From the NCBI GenBank assembly GCA_945883785.1, contig CAMCYD010000001.1, positions 62,001 to 126,000 of the forward strand: a DNA stretch of 64,000 bases. The letters are read 5' to 3'. The notes under the pieces were generated by a model, which searched no databases, was not told where the DNA came from, and worked only from the letters and a program-made list of their open reading frames with translations. Each line of letters starts with the position of its first letter. Position 1 is the first letter of the stretch. The translations under genes were made by a program, and so were the position numbers. Source of the stretch: Helicobacter pylori PMSS1. GTDB lineage: Bacteria > Campylobacterota > Campylobacteria > Campylobacterales > Arcobacteraceae. This document shows positions 1 through 9,874 of the stretch, piece by piece.

Positions 1-162
1 ATTCCAAATAGTTATTTTATGTGTATTTCATCTGCAAACAGTGCATTTTTGGAAATGGTACACTCAGAAATATCAGGTTTATCAAATACAAAAACCTTAT
101 CAAGTAGAGATGGGCAAATTGGAAGATTTAAAAGATTTGAGAGAATATTTAAGACTAATTAG
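1..162 (+). CDS. 3' end of a paralog of the 1569..3302 methyltransferase-fold protein (partial, runs off window start)
   Basis: Frame 1 reads IPNSYFMCISSANSAFLEMVHSEISGLSNTKTLSSRDGQIGRFKRFERIFKTN*, closely similar to the C-terminal part of ORF 1569..3302 (SYFMCVSS...SNRDGKIGKFQRYERIFQV). Confidence 0.75.
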   Translation: MPNSYFMCISSANSAFLEMVHSEISGLSNTKTLSSRDGQIGRFKRFERIFKTN

Positions 163-199
163 TTGTCATTTTGACAAACATAATAAATAATGCTACAAT
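163..199 (+). promoter_or_regulatory. Promoter with palindromic operator upstream of AbiE-like operon
   Basis: TTGACA (171-176) - 17 bp - TACAAT (194-199); palindrome TTGTCA-TTT-TGACAA (163-177) overlaps the -35. Confidence 0.6.
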
Positions 200-224
200 C
201 TGAAAACGAAAAAAAGGGTAACTG

Positions 225-635
225 ATGGAAGTCAAACATATTGTATTTGAAAAATTACTTAGCAATAACAACCTAAAAAAAACAGATTTTGCCAACTATT
301 CTAAGATTCCATATTTCACTGTGGCTGGATGGAAGAAAAGAGATAGTGTTCCCCCTTATGCTATGGTGATTTTGAAAGATATGATTTATAGAAAAAAGCT
401 TGATATGGAAGCGGAACAAACTCTAAGACGAAGCTATAGTGTCCCTCAAATGAACTTTGCACTTACAGCGAATGAGGAAAATCAACTCAAATCTGTATTT
501 TGGGGAACTAACTATACGATAGATGATATCGCAAAAGAGATACAACACAACAATCAAAATATCATAAAGAGAGTAGAAGAAAATCTCCCTTTGGATATGC
601 GGACACAAATCATAGGCAAATTAGCTCATGCATAG
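225..635 (+). CDS. AbiEi-like antitoxin / HTH protein
   Basis: 136 aa, overlaps the downstream AbiEii-like toxin ORF by 8 nt; HTH-like N-terminus. Confidence 0.55.
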   Translation: MEVKHIVFEKLLSNNNLKKTDFANYSKIPYFTVAGWKKRDSVPPYAMVILKDMIYRKKLDMEAEQTLRRSYSVPQMNFALTANEENQLKSVFWGTNYTIDDIAKEIQHNNQNIIKRVEENLPLDMRTQIIGKLAHA

Positions 636-1473
636 AGATGATTGGAGCAGTGTTTTTACAAACCAAGATAGGATTTTAGAACAACTCAAGCCACTTGAAA
701 ATGAGATGTTTCTAGCTGGTGGTACTGGATTGCAAAGGTTTGTGTTGCCTATGCCATATAGGCATTCTGAGGATTTAGATTTCTTTTTTTCAACTTTAAA
801 AACCAATCAAGAGTTAGAAAATATCAAAAATAAGATAGTGGAACTTATCACAAATCTTGATGGAGCTAAACTTGACCGTGAACCACTATGGAGAAAAGAG
901 GAAAAATCTTGGAGGATGTTTTTTAGTTTTAGAGACAATGATGAGATTATCAAAATAGAGCTACTCAATTTTACTTGTGATAGATTGAAAGATTTATCAT
1001 TTGTAAGTGAAGAAATTTATAAGACTGAAAATCTATATAATTTACTGTTGTATAAGTTAAAAGCTTTGTGTGATAGAGCAGATACTATAAAAGACCTCTT
1101 TGATATTTATTTTATTTTAAGAGATTTGGGTGAAATAAGTATCGATACACTTATGAACGATATGAATAAAAAGTTTGAAAATGCTATCGGCATAAAATAT
1201 AGTGTCAAAGATATTGTAACTGCATTAAATCATAGATTAAAATGGGATATAGAGGTTGGAGAAAATATCAAACATCTCCAAGGGATGAAACTTGAGATTG
1301 ATTTATTTCAAAAAGAGCTTCAAGAGACATTTGGGAAAAATGACACTTTAGATTTTAATTTTCAATCAAAAATACAAAAAAAAGCATCAGAATATGACAT
1401 GGAACCAAGTGAATATGTTGAGTTGATTGAAGAAAATCAATTTATAGTAGATGAGTGGAAAAAATATGTGTGA
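628..1473 (+). CDS. AbiEii/AbiGii-type nucleotidyltransferase toxin
   Basis: 281 aa; FLAGGTGLQRFVLPMPYRHSEDLDFFF matches the GGTAL...R.S.DLDF signature of the AbiEii family. Confidence 0.8.
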   Translation: MHRDDWSSVFTNQDRILEQLKPLENEMFLAGGTGLQRFVLPMPYRHSEDLDFFFSTLKTNQELENIKNKIVELITNLDGAKLDREPLWRKEEKSWRMFFSFRDNDEIIKIELLNFTCDRLKDLSFVSEEIYKTENLYNLLLYKLKALCDRADTIKDLFDIYFILRDLGEISIDTLMNDMNKKFENAIGIKYSVKDIVTALNHRLKWDIEVGENIKHLQGMKLEIDLFQKELQETFGKNDTLDFNFQSKIQKKASEYDMEPSEYVELIEENQFIVDEWKKYV

Positions 1474-1508
1474 GATATGGAGATACACAGAAGCGAAAAT
1501 TTTGTTGC

Positions 1509-1540
1509 GGACAAAATATGGGTATATTGTTTGGTATGAT
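1509..1540 (+). promoter_or_regulatory. Shared promoter box: GGACAAAATATGGGTA-N10-TATGAT
   Basis: Same core and exact 10-bp spacing to -10 as other boxes in the window. Confidence 0.7.
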
Positions 1541-1568
1541 TAGAAGAATTAAAATATAAGGTCAATAA

Positions 1569-3302
1569 ATGAAATCTACTCAAGAAACATTAAAATTATT
1601 TTTTATTATCTGGGGAGTTGTTTTACTCCTCAATCAAGCAGTTATTTTTGGTGGTTGCTTTAATCCTTATTGTATTGCAGCAGCAATACCTCATACGGTA
1701 ATTATTACATTTTTATTAATAATGTTAATTGTATGGGCGGAAATAAAACAACATGACGAAGGACAACAACTAGAACCTATTTTAAATACTGAAATAGGAT
1801 GGATTTTCAAAGATAAATTAATTATTTCTAAAGATGAAATAATTTGGGAAAATACAACATACTCAATTAATGAAATTTCAAAAATTACATGGTGGGTTAT
1901 TGATTCAGACCTAGGTCAATTTCAATTTGGCAATCTCTATACTATTGTATTTGGCAATGATAAAACAACTTCAACTATAAAAACCAAACGAAAAGCTCTT
2001 CATGAAGAGATACTCAAAAGATTATTACCAACTGTTGAAAAAAATATTACTGAAAATATGATTGCGTTCTTTAAGCGAGGTGATGGAAAGATATATAACA
2101 ATGCAACAATTTGGGATAATGGAGTTGATATCACTAAAAAAGGTGGATGGTTTACTGCTGATATAAAGAAAAGATTTGCATGGAATGAGTTGCTTGTGAT
2201 ATATGGAAAAAATGGGAATATTACAATAGAATCTTTTTTGGATAGTACATTTAAAGTAACTATAGCCGATAATATGTTTAATTTAAGATTTTTAGAAAAA
2301 CTTGTCAAGAAAATACAACAAAATACAACTGCTACTAAAATTAGTGATTTGTACCAATCGATAGATAAGACTACAATATTAGACATATTAGCAGAGAAAA
2401 AATCTCAACAAACTAATCTCTTTACATCACAAAATATATCTAAAACTCAAGAGACCAATAAAAACAATGAAAATTTAAATGAATTAGATTTCGATAAATC
2501 TTACTTTAAGAATTTAAAAAAGATGAAAGAAACAAATAATAAGCAATCTTTAAGTACTCAACATGAAAACACATCATATTCAAAATATATACAATCAATA
2601 GATGTACCAAACTTTGAAAAAATAAGAAGATACTGTAACAACCTAGCAGATGAAAATAAAGCTGATGAGATGCAAAAATATTTAGCCGAAAATGGCAAAA
2701 TGTATAAAGCCATTATCTATGATGCACTTGAGCAATTTATTACACAAATTGATGGAGAAACACTTACTATTGTTGATTGGGGATGTTCTCAAGGGATAGC
2801 TTCTATGTTGGTTCTTGACTATATTAGAGAAAAACAACTTGATATTGATGTGGCTAAAGTGATTCTCATTGATGATGACGATTTGAAATTAAATCGTGCA
2901 ATAATTCAAACCAAGATATTTACAAATGATGCTACAGAAATATTAAAACTAAATATCCAAGATGATACAATTAATGATACGACAGAAGATATTTTTACTG
3001 ATAATGTTTTGAATCTTTTTGCAAATGATAAAGAAAATGTACATCCTGAATCTTTAAATGATAGGTATGCTGATCAATCTTATTTTATGTGTGTATCTAG
3101 TCAAGATAATGAAACTATAGATAATATCCAAAATGAAATCGAAATGATAAATGATATTAGAAATATTTCAAATAGAGATGGAAAAATAGGGAAATTTCAA
3201 AGATATGAAAGAATTTTTCAAGTGAAATCAAAGAGCGAATATCAAGTACCAAAATATCGAGTGCCGATAATCGACATCGATGATGATGAAATACCATTTT
3301 AG
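1569..3302 (+). CDS. Membrane-anchored methyltransferase-fold protein with SSB-like C-terminal tail
   Basis: Two N-terminal hydrophobic segments; TIVDWGCSQGIASMLVLDYI Rossmann/SAM-like motif; C-terminus IIDIDDDEIPF. Confidence 0.6.
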   Translation: MKSTQETLKLFFIIWGVVLLLNQAVIFGGCFNPYCIAAAIPHTVIITFLLIMLIVWAEIKQHDEGQQLEPILNTEIGWIFKDKLIISKDEIIWENTTYSINEISKITWWVIDSDLGQFQFGNLYTIVFGNDKTTSTIKTKRKALHEEILKRLLPTVEKNITENMIAFFKRGDGKIYNNATIWDNGVDITKKGGWFTADIKKRFAWNELLVIYGKNGNITIESFLDSTFKVTIADNMFNLRFLEKLVKKIQQNTTATKISDLYQSIDKTTILDILAEKKSQQTNLFTSQNISKTQETNKNNENLNELDFDKSYFKNLKKMKETNNKQSLSTQHENTSYSKYIQSIDVPNFEKIRRYCNNLADENKADEMQKYLAENGKMYKAIIYDALEQFITQIDGETLTIVDWGCSQGIASMLVLDYIREKQLDIDVAKVILIDDDDLKLNRAIIQTKIFTNDATEILKLNIQDDTINDTTEDIFTDNVLNLFANDKENVHPESLNDRYADQSYFMCVSSQDNETIDNIQNEIEMINDIRNISNRDGKIGKFQRYERIFQVKSKSEYQVPKYRVPIIDIDDDEIPF

Positions 3303-3324
3303 AAAACAATAAAGGATAAAAGTA

Positions 3325-4419
3325 ATGCCTAAATTTCAATTTTATTTACCAAAAAATGATGACTTAACAAGATTACAAAAAAGAGCCATAGGATTGGAAG
3401 AACCTATTTTTTTAAGTGGTGTCCCTGGAACGGGTAAAACAGTAGTGTCTATTAGACGACTTCAAAATGCAGCCGATATGGGCAAAAAAGCTATTATCTT
3501 TACCTATGGAAAATTGCTAAGAAAGACTATCGAAGAAAAACTTGAAAATAATTCAAAAATGCCAGTGGACAATATCCATAACTGGATGTGGAATAAACAA
3601 CCAAATGGAAATAGAAGATATTTTGAAGAGATGACAAAAAATGAAAATATATCAGACACTATAGCAATGTTAAAATCAAAAGGTGTCGAATATGACCAAA
3701 TACTTGTAGATGAAGGACAAGATTTATCACTCAACACTTATAAAATTCTCAAAGAACTTACTCCAAATCTATCTATCAGTGCAGATGATGCTCAACAGAT
3801 TAATAATCGTGAAGAAGCAACTTCTGAAAATGAAATCTTAAAATATTTTCCAAATTTAAAAGATAATATGTTTATCCTTGATGAAGTGTTTAGAAGTGCT
3901 TATGAACTTTATAAGTTCGCGATTCAGTTTGTCCCCTATAATTCAGGTGCAAATGATGCAAATCTACTTGAAAAATTAAAGAAAAAGAATTCAGGTGCAG
4001 ATAAACCGTATGTTTATGTAGAAATGAATTTAGCTGGAATGCATCAAACCGTAAAAGAGATCGTGGATGAAAATCCAACTGATAATATTGGGATACTTTT
4101 TGAAAAAGTTGTTCATGTCGATGAATTTACAAAGATGTTATCAAATGATTATGAAGTCAGTAAATATCATAATCAAGAAGTAGTACCAAGTGAACTTAGA
4201 AATATCATTCTTACTACTTTCAAATCAGCAAAAGGGATAGAGTTTGATATTGTAATTGTTCCATATTTTCCAGATGGTGCCAAAAATATCCCTGAAGAAT
4301 ATTATGTAGGGGTTACAAGAGCAAAAAATCAAGTACATATACTGGGAATTCAAGAGATACCACAGATAATAAACAATTTTGATAGAGCAACATATGAACT
4401 TATAGACAACAGAAGGTAA
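3325..4419 (+). CDS. UvrD/Rep-like superfamily 1 helicase (compact)
   Basis: GVPGTGKTVVSIRR Walker A, ILVDEGQDL Walker B, C-terminal YYVGVTRAKNQVHIL. Confidence 0.8.
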   Translation: MPKFQFYLPKNDDLTRLQKRAIGLEEPIFLSGVPGTGKTVVSIRRLQNAADMGKKAIIFTYGKLLRKTIEEKLENNSKMPVDNIHNWMWNKQPNGNRRYFEEMTKNENISDTIAMLKSKGVEYDQILVDEGQDLSLNTYKILKELTPNLSISADDAQQINNREEATSENEILKYFPNLKDNMFILDEVFRSAYELYKFAIQFVPYNSGANDANLLEKLKKKNSGADKPYVYVEMNLAGMHQTVKEIVDENPTDNIGILFEKVVHVDEFTKMLSNDYEVSKYHNQEVVPSELRNIILTTFKSAKGIEFDIVIVPYFPDGAKNIPEEYYVGVTRAKNQVHILGIQEIPQIINNFDRATYELIDNRR

Positions 4420-4423
4420 AAGA

Positions 4424-5968
4424 ATGGAAGCAAATTTATTTAATACAATCCAACAAAATGATACTAAAGATATCGACACATATCTTTTGCAAATCAATAG
4501 CATTAAACTGCAAGACTATGTCAATATAGGACTAATTGCACCAGATAAATACCTAAAAGAGGAAAGAGAGATTGATATTCAATCAAAAAATATTAATTTT
4601 TTAGTTGTAAGTGAGGGCTATTTTGAAGATTTAGATACAAATCAAATTTTACTGGAACTGATTTTTACAGAAAAAGAGAAACAATTTCATCATAGTGGCG
4701 ATGGATATTTTTTTGATATACCTTTACCTATAAGCAGAATAAAAAAGATTTATGCAAAGGATAAAAATACTATCAAACAAATTTGTGTTCATATCGAAAA
4801 TAGTGAAAATGGATTGTTGCCAGAAGATCTTTTTGATGTTTTTATCGTGAAAAATGAACTTAAGTTTGAAAAAAAAGAATATGTCACACTAGATGGCACT
4901 ATTCAATCAAAAGATTACACTGACAAGATAAGACATTTTGATAAGAGAATGGGGATGTTTGCTTTTGTAAGAAATACAACAATTTACTATGCGAACAAAA
5001 ATGAATCTATCTCAAACTATAGTGAGCACTATTTTAATATATTGTCATTCTTGATAAAAATAAAAGATGAAAATTATCCAAAATATGATGCATTAGATAT
5101 TTTAAATAAAGATGAAAAATTTAAAAAATTAGTTTATAGTGATACACAGATAAGTAAAGAATTTTTAGTACAAACACTTGATTTGATAACTGATCCAAAC
5201 TTGAAAGAGATTTTTTCACAACTACTTCAGCCAAATAGTACTCGAAAAACACTTCCATTATTGTTTAAAGAAGAAAATAAAATATATTATCTTATTGGAT
5301 TAATTTACTATTTTAGACAAAAAGATGCTAATAAGAAGGATAATTTTAAAACAGATATCACAACCCTTATTCCTTATGAAATTGCTGAACTTGCACTCGC
5401 TACTTTGGGGATATATTTAGGGTATAAAAGTTTAAGATCTAAAGAGGTCTTTAATCTAAATGATAAATTCTTTACAAAAATATTTGGAAATACTTTTGAT
5501 ATGAAATTTAGACTCAATAGCAAGCTTGACTACATCACAATAGAATCTATTTATAATTTTAGTTTTTATGAAAATACGAAGGATTATTTTAAGGCAGATG
5601 GGTTTGAATATCTTACTTACCCAACACAATCAAAAGCTAGTACTTTTCCAAAATCAAAAGAGTTTCAAGAATTATATGATGTCAAACAAAAATCTATTTA
5701 TGATACGGAATGGATTGAAGTTAGTAAAAAACCAATAGAAGAAGTCGTTCTTAAAAAACTTGAAAATTATCCAGAAGATGTGCTAGTTTACGGGAAAGAT
5801 CATATTGTTAGTTTCTTTTTAAAGTACTTTCCCAAGGAAAATCAACAATTCACTTCAATCACTTCGATATCTTGTAAAAAAAGTGACTTTTTGGAAGTAG
5901 TTAAAAACAATGCATCATCAAAACAACAAAAAGAGCTCTTTTTGTTGTTTACTGCGGATGAACAATAA
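4424..5968 (+). CDS. Hypothetical protein (third gene of the MTase-fold/helicase module)
   Basis: 514 aa ORF, 4 nt after the helicase gene, shares 1 nt (TAATG) with the next gene. Confidence 0.7.
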   Translation: MEANLFNTIQQNDTKDIDTYLLQINSIKLQDYVNIGLIAPDKYLKEEREIDIQSKNINFLVVSEGYFEDLDTNQILLELIFTEKEKQFHHSGDGYFFDIPLPISRIKKIYAKDKNTIKQICVHIENSENGLLPEDLFDVFIVKNELKFEKKEYVTLDGTIQSKDYTDKIRHFDKRMGMFAFVRNTTIYYANKNESISNYSEHYFNILSFLIKIKDENYPKYDALDILNKDEKFKKLVYSDTQISKEFLVQTLDLITDPNLKEIFSQLLQPNSTRKTLPLLFKEENKIYYLIGLIYYFRQKDANKKDNFKTDITTLIPYEIAELALATLGIYLGYKSLRSKEVFNLNDKFFTKIFGNTFDMKFRLNSKLDYITIESIYNFSFYENTKDYFKADGFEYLTYPTQSKASTFPKSKEFQELYDVKQKSIYDTEWIEVSKKPIEEVVLKKLENYPEDVLVYGKDHIVSFFLKYFPKENQQFTSITSISCKKSDFLEVVKNNASSKQQKELFLLFTADEQ

Positions 5969-7872
5969 TGTTTGATTTAAAAGTATTCACTACAAACATA
6001 CGAAACTTCAAAAATAAAAGTGAATTTGAGAAGTATCTAGAGAGTTGCTTTATGGAGCTTGAAGAGTATTTTGAAAAGCTAAGCTTAGAAGAGATAGATA
6101 AACTCAAATTTGATTTTGAAGACTTGCTTTATGATTTGGAAGATCAGAAGCTTATATTACAAACCAATAGCAAGATGATAAATGCTTTTTTGATACTTTT
6201 AGCCCAAAAATTTGAACAAGCTCAACTTGTCGGAGCTATTACAATTATCTTGACATATTTGCCACAATGTGGGGTAAAAAAAAGACTTGAAGCTTCAATA
6301 CTCTATCTAAAAGTGAATGATATATCCAAAGATTATTTTAGAAATTTTGAGAAAATACTTCATCTGATTACCGATTCAAGTAACGATGATGAGGCAAACT
6401 ACAAAGCAATTAATTTTCTAGCAAACTTTTATATAAGTGGTTTTACACAATTTAAACGGGTCAACAACCAAGAACTTTGTAATACTTTCAAAACAATGTT
6501 TCTAGAAAATCGTTCAAAATATCCCCTTTTAAAAAATGACATACTTGATGAAATTATTAGTTTGCTCACTTTCAGTAACTTTGATAATACAATTAGTACT
6601 GCCAAGCAACTCATTAGTAGTAATAGACCAAGCATCACTATGTGTTCACTTGAGAATATTAAAATTACAAAAGAGATAAGTAGATATAGTGAACAATTAC
6701 AGAGTTTAAATCACCCAACATTTGAGCAAATACGACAAGTTTCCAATGATTATATCTCGAGTATTGGAAATCCTGATGAACTTTACAATCAACTTAGTCG
6801 TGGAACTAAAATTATTGATGATGTAAATCTTCTTTATAAATATATGCAATTGTTTGGAACTAAACACAAAGTGAAACTTGCAAGTGCATTTGAGCTTATC
6901 ATCGACACACTTGTAGACAAAAAGTTTCATATTATAGATTGGGGATGTGGTCAAGCTTTGGCTACTATGGTATTGCTTGATTTTGCAAAAAAAAGAGATG
7001 TCGTTCTTGATATTGATACAATTATTTTGATTGAACCTTCACAATTAGCTCTTTGTCGTGGATTACTTCATGTAGATATAGTAAAACAAAAAGAATACAC
7101 AATAAAAGCGATTGAGAGCGATTTGGATTGCTTAGATATAGATACAATTAAATTTGATGATAATTTACCTGTAGTACATCTCTTTTCAAATATTTTAGAT
7201 GTTGAAAGTTTCAAACTCAATAATAACTTTTTTCAAAAAGTAGCTCAAACTATAACATCAAGTGGATTATTTGTGTGTGTTAGTCCAAATATCAATGATA
7301 AACGAAATGCCAGACTAGATTTATTTTATAACTATTTTGATGAAAATTTTGACACCTCTTTGATAAGTGGAAGAGATACTGATATAGATGGTCACACACG
7401 ATATGAAAAAGTATTTGAAGTGATGCGAGAAGTTGCTACAACTTCAGCTCAATCAAAAGAGGAACTTAAAGAGTATCATCTTGATATTTATGAAAAACTT
7501 CAAGCATACAAAGAGTTTATTTATCCAATTTTAGATCCAGATAGAATCAAATCAAATATAGAAATAGATCCAGATTATGTAGTATTTAAAATTAGAAAAG
7601 TAGCAGAATCCCTTACTTCTCAGATTTATAGCAACTATGAGAGCGATACCAAGAGAGTCTCTTTTAGTGATAAAATTCGCTATTTAAGTTTTACAAAGAA
7701 TCTATTTAATAAAAAAATTCAAAGTCATCTCCATACAATACGAACAATAGGGAATATTGGTGTGCACGAAGATGGAGGGGAAGTTATTAAACTACTTAAA
7801 GAAGATGCATATTTCTTAGTAACAGCATTGGTACTATTACTTGAAGATTTGAAATCAAATAAATTTATTTAA
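5968..7872 (+). CDS. Methyltransferase-fold protein with C-terminal HEPN/DUF4145-like domain
   Basis: HIIDWGCGQALATMVLLDFA motif like ORF 1569..3302; C-term RTIGNIGVHEDGG...LLEDL resembles DUF4145. Confidence 0.6.
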   Translation: MFDLKVFTTNIRNFKNKSEFEKYLESCFMELEEYFEKLSLEEIDKLKFDFEDLLYDLEDQKLILQTNSKMINAFLILLAQKFEQAQLVGAITIILTYLPQCGVKKRLEASILYLKVNDISKDYFRNFEKILHLITDSSNDDEANYKAINFLANFYISGFTQFKRVNNQELCNTFKTMFLENRSKYPLLKNDILDEIISLLTFSNFDNTISTAKQLISSNRPSITMCSLENIKITKEISRYSEQLQSLNHPTFEQIRQVSNDYISSIGNPDELYNQLSRGTKIIDDVNLLYKYMQLFGTKHKVKLASAFELIIDTLVDKKFHIIDWGCGQALATMVLLDFAKKRDVVLDIDTIILIEPSQLALCRGLLHVDIVKQKEYTIKAIESDLDCLDIDTIKFDDNLPVVHLFSNILDVESFKLNNNFFQKVAQTITSSGLFVCVSPNINDKRNARLDLFYNYFDENFDTSLISGRDTDIDGHTRYEKVFEVMREVATTSAQSKEELKEYHLDIYEKLQAYKEFIYPILDPDRIKSNIEIDPDYVVFKIRKVAESLTSQIYSNYESDTKRVSFSDKIRYLSFTKNLFNKKIQSHLHTIRTIGNIGVHEDGGEVIKLLKEDAYFLVTALVLLLEDLKSNKFI

Positions 7873-7888
7873 TGAAATAATAAAAACT

Positions 7889-7920
7889 GGACAAAATATG
7901 TACAACTATCCCCTTATAAT
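7889..7920 (+). promoter_or_regulatory. Shared promoter box: GGACAAAATATGTACA-N10-TATAAT
   Basis: Core conserved, N10 spacing exact. Confidence 0.75.
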
Positions 7921-7946
7921 ACTTTAAATTTTATAGGGATAGGGAT

Positions 7947-8375
7947 ATGTCAACATTTGAAATATACAATGAGAAGATATTAGATTTTATCAAAAACAAC
8001 AGATGTGATCTCTCAGGTGCAAATCTTGAGACAATCGATGAGAATCTTTTTTCATTTGATGGAATAGAAGAGCTTATACTCTGTGAAAATAAACTAGAGA
8101 CAATACCATCCTCAATAGAAAAACTCAAAAATTTAAAATGGCTTGTATTATCTGATAATAAAATCAAAGAACTCCCAGATACGCTTTCAAATTTAGTGAC
8201 ACTTGAAGGGTTGTTTCTCTCAAATAATAAGCTAACAACTCTTCCAAAAGGTATCACAAAACTTTTAAAATTGAAGTGGCTGAGTATTGTTGAGAATAAA
8301 GATTTGATATTGAATGAAAATGAAAAAAAGTGGATTGAAGTATTGGTAGCAAATGGCTGTAAAGTGATGAGATAA
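7947..8375 (+). CDS. Leucine-rich repeat protein
   Basis: Repeats such as LKWLVLSDNKIKELPDTLSNL / LEGLFLSNNKLTTLPKGI. Confidence 0.85.
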   Translation: MSTFEIYNEKILDFIKNNRCDLSGANLETIDENLFSFDGIEELILCENKLETIPSSIEKLKNLKWLVLSDNKIKELPDTLSNLVTLEGLFLSNNKLTTLPKGITKLLKLKWLSIVENKDLILNENEKKWIEVLVANGCKVMR

Positions 8376-8388
8376 CGAAAGGAAAAAG

Positions 8389-9789
8389 ATGAAAAAAATA
8401 CTTACTGCAGGAGCAAACTCTTGGTGTAGACAAACACAAATTGAGATAACACACTTAAGGAATATTGAGTTTTCAATCATTGCTAGTATGTTTAGTTCAA
8501 AAGATTTTTTTGAAAAAGTCTCAAATCAACTACATTCAGATGATTTTACATTTATGGTTACTCAAGAGATATTTAAATATTTAGTATCCTATGCTAATAA
8601 AAATCAGTTTTTTGGTGATGATTCACAAAAACAAAAAATAGCGATGGATATTGCAAATATTTACAATATCAACCCAGCAAGTACTCTAAGAATCATCAAC
8701 AGTAAAGAATTAGCAACAGATATTGTTGAAATATTGGACTTTTCTAAGAAACGACAAGAGATATTTTCTCAAAATAAAGAGGATAAGAAATTACAAGGGA
8801 TTCTAAAAATTGTTGATAAATATGGGGAATATGTGGGGATTTACTATAATGGTATGATTCAAACGATTCAAACGAGTTATATTTTTCATTTGCCAGAAGA
8901 GTTTTGTGATACTTTTGAATATACCGTGCAGAATTTCATACCACTGATAAAAAACGAGGAATGCAAATTGACAATGGAGCTAAATGAGGATTGCGATGAA
9001 GATTTCACGTATGAAGATGTAGAAGCAATAGTTTTAACGAAAGATATAACTCAAATCATACAGATGGAAAATGTGATGAAATGGGCTGATAAGAACTCTA
9101 TAAATCATATCAAAATACCTCGAAATAGAGGTAAAATATTGGAATATTGTGTTATGGAAGATCTTGAAGAGTGCAATATAAAAGATATCCCTGAAGAGCT
9201 TTTTGAAATAAAAAAGGGTTATTTTATGCTAAATTTATCAAATAATAAAATAAAAGTGATTCCAGAGAATATCTCAAAGATTCGTTGTTTACTTTTGATG
9301 TTTTGTGACAATCAAATTGAATCACTTCCTAAAGGCTTATTTGAAGTTCAAGATTTAGGTACCCTTTGTCTTCATGGAAATAAGCTTGTAGAATTATCTG
9401 AAGATATCAATAAACTACAACAATTGAAGTATTTATCAATATCAAACAATCCAATAAAGCAGCTTCCAAAAAGTATATCGCGTATAGCTACTTTGAAAGA
9501 AATCGCTATAGAAAATACTTTGATAGATGAGAATTCACTAGAGTTTCTTCACTTAGAAAATTTTGAAAAAATATCTTTTGATGATAGATTATTACCATAT
9601 TTTTTAAAAAACTTTCATAGACTTATAAATATCGATACAATTAATCTCTCACATAGTGAATATAAAGAAAATGATGAAATTGTAAAATTATTTGGAATCA
9701 ATATCGATAACGAAACTTGGATGGAAGATAAAGACTATCAGGGGCATGGGTGTGTTATGCTTAATAAAAAGGGGAATATTAATCTATAA
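8389..9789 (+). CDS. Leucine-rich repeat protein with unknown N-terminal domain
   Basis: LRRs: FMLNLSNNKIKVIPENISKI, LGTLCLHGNKLVELSEDI, LKYLSISNNPIKQLPKSI. Confidence 0.85.
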   Translation: MKKILTAGANSWCRQTQIEITHLRNIEFSIIASMFSSKDFFEKVSNQLHSDDFTFMVTQEIFKYLVSYANKNQFFGDDSQKQKIAMDIANIYNINPASTLRIINSKELATDIVEILDFSKKRQEIFSQNKEDKKLQGILKIVDKYGEYVGIYYNGMIQTIQTSYIFHLPEEFCDTFEYTVQNFIPLIKNEECKLTMELNEDCDEDFTYEDVEAIVLTKDITQIIQMENVMKWADKNSINHIKIPRNRGKILEYCVMEDLEECNIKDIPEELFEIKKGYFMLNLSNNKIKVIPENISKIRCLLLMFCDNQIESLPKGLFEVQDLGTLCLHGNKLVELSEDINKLQQLKYLSISNNPIKQLPKSISRIATLKEIAIENTLIDENSLEFLHLENFEKISFDDRLLPYFLKNFHRLINIDTINLSHSEYKENDEIVKLFGINIDNETWMEDKDYQGHGCVMLNKKGNINL

Positions 9790-9809
9790 ATAATATTAAA
9801 CTTATAAAT

Positions 9810-9841
9810 GTACAAAATATGTCCATCTTTATAATTATAAT
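9810..9841 (+). promoter_or_regulatory. Shared promoter box: GTACAAAATATGTCCA-N10-TATAAT
   Basis: Core conserved, N10 spacing exact. Confidence 0.75.
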
Positions 9842-9874
9842 TCTTTTATAAAATAACTATATGAGGATTTAAAA

